A stretch of DNA of 64,000 nucleotides from Nostoc sp. XA010 (GTDB lineage Bacteria > Cyanobacteriota > Cyanobacteriia > Cyanobacteriales > Nostocaceae): assembly GCF_020829625.1 (NCBI RefSeq), contig NZ_JAIVFX010000014.1, positions 62,001 through 126,000 on the forward strand, in the 5' to 3' direction. This document shows, piece after piece, positions 61,048 through 64,000 of the stretch. The notes under the pieces are model-generated. The model did not search any database. It saw only the letters and a list, made by a program, of their open reading frames with translations, and was not told the origin of the DNA. A program made the position numbers and the translations under genes. Numbering within the stretch: the first letter of the stretch is position 1; each line of letters opens with the position of its first letter.

Positions 61048-64000
61048 CTAGCTCACCTCTATTGTTTTTGGCGGGTTTCCAGCAGCATAAATCTCCCACA
61101 TAGCAGAATAGGCAAGTTCAAGATTGCGGGTAAAGCGTGGTGTATCAAACAGAGGATAAGTAGTACGATTCTGTGCTAATCTCTGTTTGAGTTCCTGCAA
61201 TGCTGTAGGGGAATGGCCTAAATGTATTGCCAATTGCTCATATTGTTCTAAGTTATTAGTGATTAAGTCTGGTAAACCAACTGCCCTCAGCAAACTAGCC
61301 CCAACACGAGAAGCAAAGGTTTTTCCTATACAAGTGACGACTGGTAAACCTGCCCATAAAGCATCACTAGCAGTAGTGTGAGCATTATAATAAAGGGTAT
61401 CTAGAAATAAGTCTGCTAATTGATGTCTTGCTAAATGTTCTGCTTTGGTGTGATATTGGGCAAAAATTAAGCGCTCGCTATTAATTCCTCGCGCTTGGGC
61501 TTCTCTTTTAAGATTATCCTCAGCAGCAGGAAATCTCACAATTAACCAAAGGACACTTCCTGGAACTGCGGCGAGAATTCTCATCCAAACATCGAAAATC
61601 TGCGGTTCAATTTTATAGTTGTTATTGAAGCAGCAAAAGACAAAACCCGACTCAGGTAAACCATACTGATAACGAGCCACAGGGGTAGAAGCGATCGCTT
61701 GTTGATAATCGTTGACTTGATAGCTGTGGGGTAAGGTGACTAGCTTCTCGCTAAAACCATCAGCAAATTCTGGCGGTGTGATTACTGGATCGCTAATAAT
61801 ATAATCGATAAAGTCAGCACCCATCGTTCCAGGATAGCCCAAATAGCTAACCTGAATGGGAGCAGGTTGCAAAGCCAAAATAGCAGTGCGAGAACCAGCA
61901 GTGTAACCTTTGAGATCGATTAATATATGAATACCATCATCATAAATTTGGCGAGCGCTTTCTTCTATAGATAAAGTAGTAATATCTCGGAAGTGTTCGC
62001 TGTTAACAGTTATGTGTTGGCGGTATTCGCTATTGTCGTCTGCGCCGAAAGAGTAAGCAAATATCTCAAAATTAGCTAGCTCGTGCAGGTTAAATAAGCT
62101 TTTCATCAAATGACTAGTAGCATGGTTGCGGAAATCATTGGATAAATAGCCAATGCGTAGCCGCCCATTCAAGGAACGGGAATGAGTAAAATTGAGAGAT
62201 TGCTTTTGACTTGCCCATTGTGCTTTAATATTTTCTCCATGAGTCCGAGCTATTTCTAGCAAAAAAGTCTTGTCCCAAGGCTTGTGTAAGCTATCAAAGG
62301 GGCCGATTGTTGTCGGTTTTGCCTTCTCAACCTCAGAGAGAGTTTGTTCCCCGATGCGGGTTAAATCAGACTGACGACTACGCCAATCGCAAGTCATTTC
62401 TTTGAGGTAAAACAAGTAATTGAATGCTTCAGCCGAGTCTGGTTGCAGTTGTAAAACCTTTTCAAATGCTACCCTGGCTTCATCTACTTGACCTTGAGTC
62501 GTGATCGCCAAAGATAACAGTGCTAACCCTAAACGGTTATATGCTTTAATATAGTCTGGGTTGAGGCGAATAGCTGAACGATAACAAGCGATCGCACCTT
62601 CTAAATTCTCTTGCGCCTCTAAGACTATGCCAAGATTTAGATAAGCTTCTGGATAATCGGGATTTTTCTGTAAAGCCTCTTGAAACTTAGCTGCTGCTGC
62701 TGATAGCTTACCTTGCATTTGCCAAGCTAGACCAAGATTATTGTGAGCAAAAGCATAGTTCGGGTTGCTGAGAATTGCAGACTCAAAACAAGCGATCGCT
62801 TTTTCTAAGTTTTTCTGGGCTACTTCTACGATACCTAAACTATTATGTGCTTCTGCATATTTCGGGTTAATGGTCAATGCCTGTTGGTAAGCCAGAATAG
62901 CTTGGTTAGTTTGTCCTTGATTGTCCATAATTACGCCCAACTGATACCAAGCGGGAGCATATTGGGGATATTGGGCGATTATCTGTTCGTATAAAGCGAT
63001 CGCTTCTGTAAATTGTAGTTGTGTTTGTAAAGCTAATGCTTGTTGATAAAGCTGTTCTACGGCTCTTAATTGGTGCTGGGGGGTTGGCCATAACCAATCA
63101 GAATTAGGCCAGTCTTGATTCTGAGGCGTGATTGCACATATCGTATTGTTCCGATTTGCGTTGTCAGTAAATTCTTGTGTAGGCGCTGACTTGTCAGTTT
63201 GCAAATTTCCCTCTATGAGAGGAGAACGTGGATCGAGGGTAATCAACTGCTGAATCTCCTGAGTCTGGAATCCTAAAGCTTGTGGGCGACGGACTCCTGG
63301 TAACACCTGCACATCATAAAGTTCCGTCACTTCTCCTTCTAGACGTAGCCAGTGGACAACTTGACCCGTTTTCAAGTCAATGACCATCAACCCACATCGG
63401 GGTTCAGCACCTTTATTGACTAAATTCTCATCCAGTTTTAAACCAGAAAAAGTTTTGTCGCGGGGCTTAGATAAGCCGACAATGGCATAATCACCAGTAA
63501 ATGCCAAACCACGCAGAAAACCAGGACAAAAAGTAACAGCCTGAAATACTCCATCGGAATCAATATAACCAAATTCCCCCGTGCCAGCATTCAGCAACCA
63601 CAACTTACCCTGATAAAATCGTGGGGCGTGGGGCATAGATAAACCCCTAGCAATTACCCGATCAGATTGAATATCAATAATACAACCGCCGCTTTGTCGC
63701 TTGTCCCGCCAACCATCCACTACATCAGATTCACCACAGAGGGTAACATAGCGGGGTTTACCGTCCACCATCGCCAAACCATTGAGGTGACAGCGATCTT
63801 CATTTACCAAACTAGAAATAAATTTAGGTTTCCATAAAGGAATGCAACTATGGCGATCGCTCACCGTTGCTAAACAATTTAATATAGTACTGATAAAAAT
63901 AATGCGTTCGTTACCAGCTTCCACCGCCAAATCATGAATATCTAAATCCCCAGTAGTATAAGCAATCCGGGGAATATACAGCTTGTCATAACCATCATAA
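61048..64000 (-). CDS. SPINDLY-type O-GlcNAc transferase with TPRs and N-terminal TIGR03032 domain (5' end outside window)
   Basis: The frame enters from the right edge; the visible part is about 983 residues. The first 230 visible residues are a beta-propeller-like TIGR03032/DUF4915 domain (GGCIIDIQSDRVIARGLSMP). About seven TPRs follow (QYPQYAPAWYQLGVIMDNQG, then NPDYPEAYLNLGIVLEAQE). The last 420 residues are a GT41 (SPINDLY) domain with RIGYLSNDFRNHA, VSYLGYPGTMG and CCFNNNYKIEPQ. Relatives transfer a sugar to Ser/Thr of proteins or act in glycan assembly; the target is unknown. No start codon of the true N-terminus is in the window. Confidence 0.88.
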   Translation of the reverse strand, partial: YDGYDKLYIPRIAYTTGDLDIHDLAVEAGNERIIFISTILNCLATVSDRHSCIPLWKPKFISSLVNEDRCHLNGLAMVDGKPRYVTLCGESDVVDGWRDKRQSGGCIIDIQSDRVIARGLSMPHAPRFYQGKLWLLNAGTGEFGYIDSDGVFQAVTFCPGFLRGLAFTGDYAIVGLSKPRDKTFSGLKLDENLVNKGAEPRCGLMVIDLKTGQVVHWLRLEGEVTELYDVQVLPGVRRPQALGFQTQEIQQLITLDPRSPLIEGNLQTDKSAPTQEFTDNANRNNTICAITPQNQDWPNSDWLWPTPQHQLRAVEQLYQQALALQTQLQFTEAIALYEQIIAQYPQYAPAWYQLGVIMDNQGQTNQAILAYQQALTINPKYAEAHNSLGIVEVAQKNLEKAIACFESAILSNPNYAFAHNNLGLAWQMQGKLSAAAAKFQEALQKNPDYPEAYLNLGIVLEAQENLEGAIACYRSAIRLNPDYIKAYNRLGLALLSLAITTQGQVDEARVAFEKVLQLQPDSAEAFNYLFYLKEMTCDWRSRQSDLTRIGEQTLSEVEKAKPTTIGPFDSLHKPWDKTFLLEIARTHGENIKAQWASQKQSLNFTHSRSLNGRLRIGYLSNDFRNHATSHLMKSLFNLHELANFEIFAYSFGADDNSEYRQHITVNSEHFRDITTLSIEESARQIYDDGIHILIDLKGYTAGSRTAILALQPAPIQVSYLGYPGTMGADFIDYIISDPVITPPEFADGFSEKLVTLPHSYQVNDYQQAIASTPVARYQYGLPESGFVFCCFNNNYKIEPQIFDVWMRILAAVPGSVLWLIVRFPAAEDNLKREAQARGINSERLIFAQYHTKAEHLARHQLADLFLDTLYYNAHTTASDALWAGLPVVTCIGKTFASRVGASLLRAVGLPDLITNNLEQYEQLAIHLGHSPTALQELKQRLAQNRTTYPLFDTPRFTRNLELAYSAMWEIYAAGNPPKTIEVS

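Overview
The window comes from a filamentous, probably heterocystous cyanobacterium of the Nostoc group, very close to Nostoc punctiforme. The signs are frequent HIP1 octamers (GCGATCGC), many short heptanucleotide repeats between genes, an XisH/XisI pair, hormogonium polysaccharide (hps-type) genes and a dynamin-like protein almost the same as I remember for N. punctiforme BDLP. Families and names come from reading motifs and from memory of the families; no search was run. The gene at the left edge (LOG family) and the one at the right edge (SPINDLY/TPR) are both cut by the window.

Layout. 1-9.7 kb: LOG protein, pentapeptide-repeat protein, a large secreted met-zincin protease, XisH/XisI, a Ser-rich membrane protein, DUF1995 and a cold-shock/DUF1294 protein. 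9.9-12.2 kb: a decayed restriction-modification locus. It has one intact amino-methyltransferase, a NotI-like endonuclease gene stopped by TAG at codon 8, and the remnant of a second methyltransferase with its own in-frame TAG. 12.2-34.7 kb: mostly housekeeping genes (cysteine desulfurase, PLD-HhH lipoprotein, orphan PotC permease, kinase-FGE fusion, dnaN, moaC, tRNA-Arg, CobW GTPase, heme oxygenase, glmM), interrupted by a truncated TnpB transposase and repeats. 35-42.2 kb: a polysaccharide cluster with a Wzy/HpsL-like polymerase or ligase and five glycosyltransferases. 44-54.8 kb: a copper-type metal-resistance cluster on the minus strand (tandem-DUF305 protein, RND adaptor, RND pump, FixH/YtkA-like lipoprotein, OmpR-type regulator, histidine kinase). 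A convergent TPP-dependent decarboxylase gene splits the regulator from its kinase. Two identical TTTCAT-N5-TTTCAT boxes precede the pump operon and the DUF305 gene. 54.9-59.3 kb: two adjacent dynamin-like GTPase genes, one fused to a J-domain and the other broken by a one-base frameshift. The right end has a 21-bp tandem array, inverted-repeat elements and the SPINDLY glycosyltransferase.

Themes. Repeats are dense: three separate 21-bp tandem arrays, several MITE-like inverted-repeat units, heptamer repeats at gene starts and ends, and an inverted pair of dispersed repeats about 52 kb apart. The likeliest functional units are the metal-efflux regulon, the polysaccharide export/synthesis cluster and the paired dynamin-like GTPases. 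The clearest evolutionary signal is the stepwise decay of the NotI-like restriction system while one methyltransferase stays intact.
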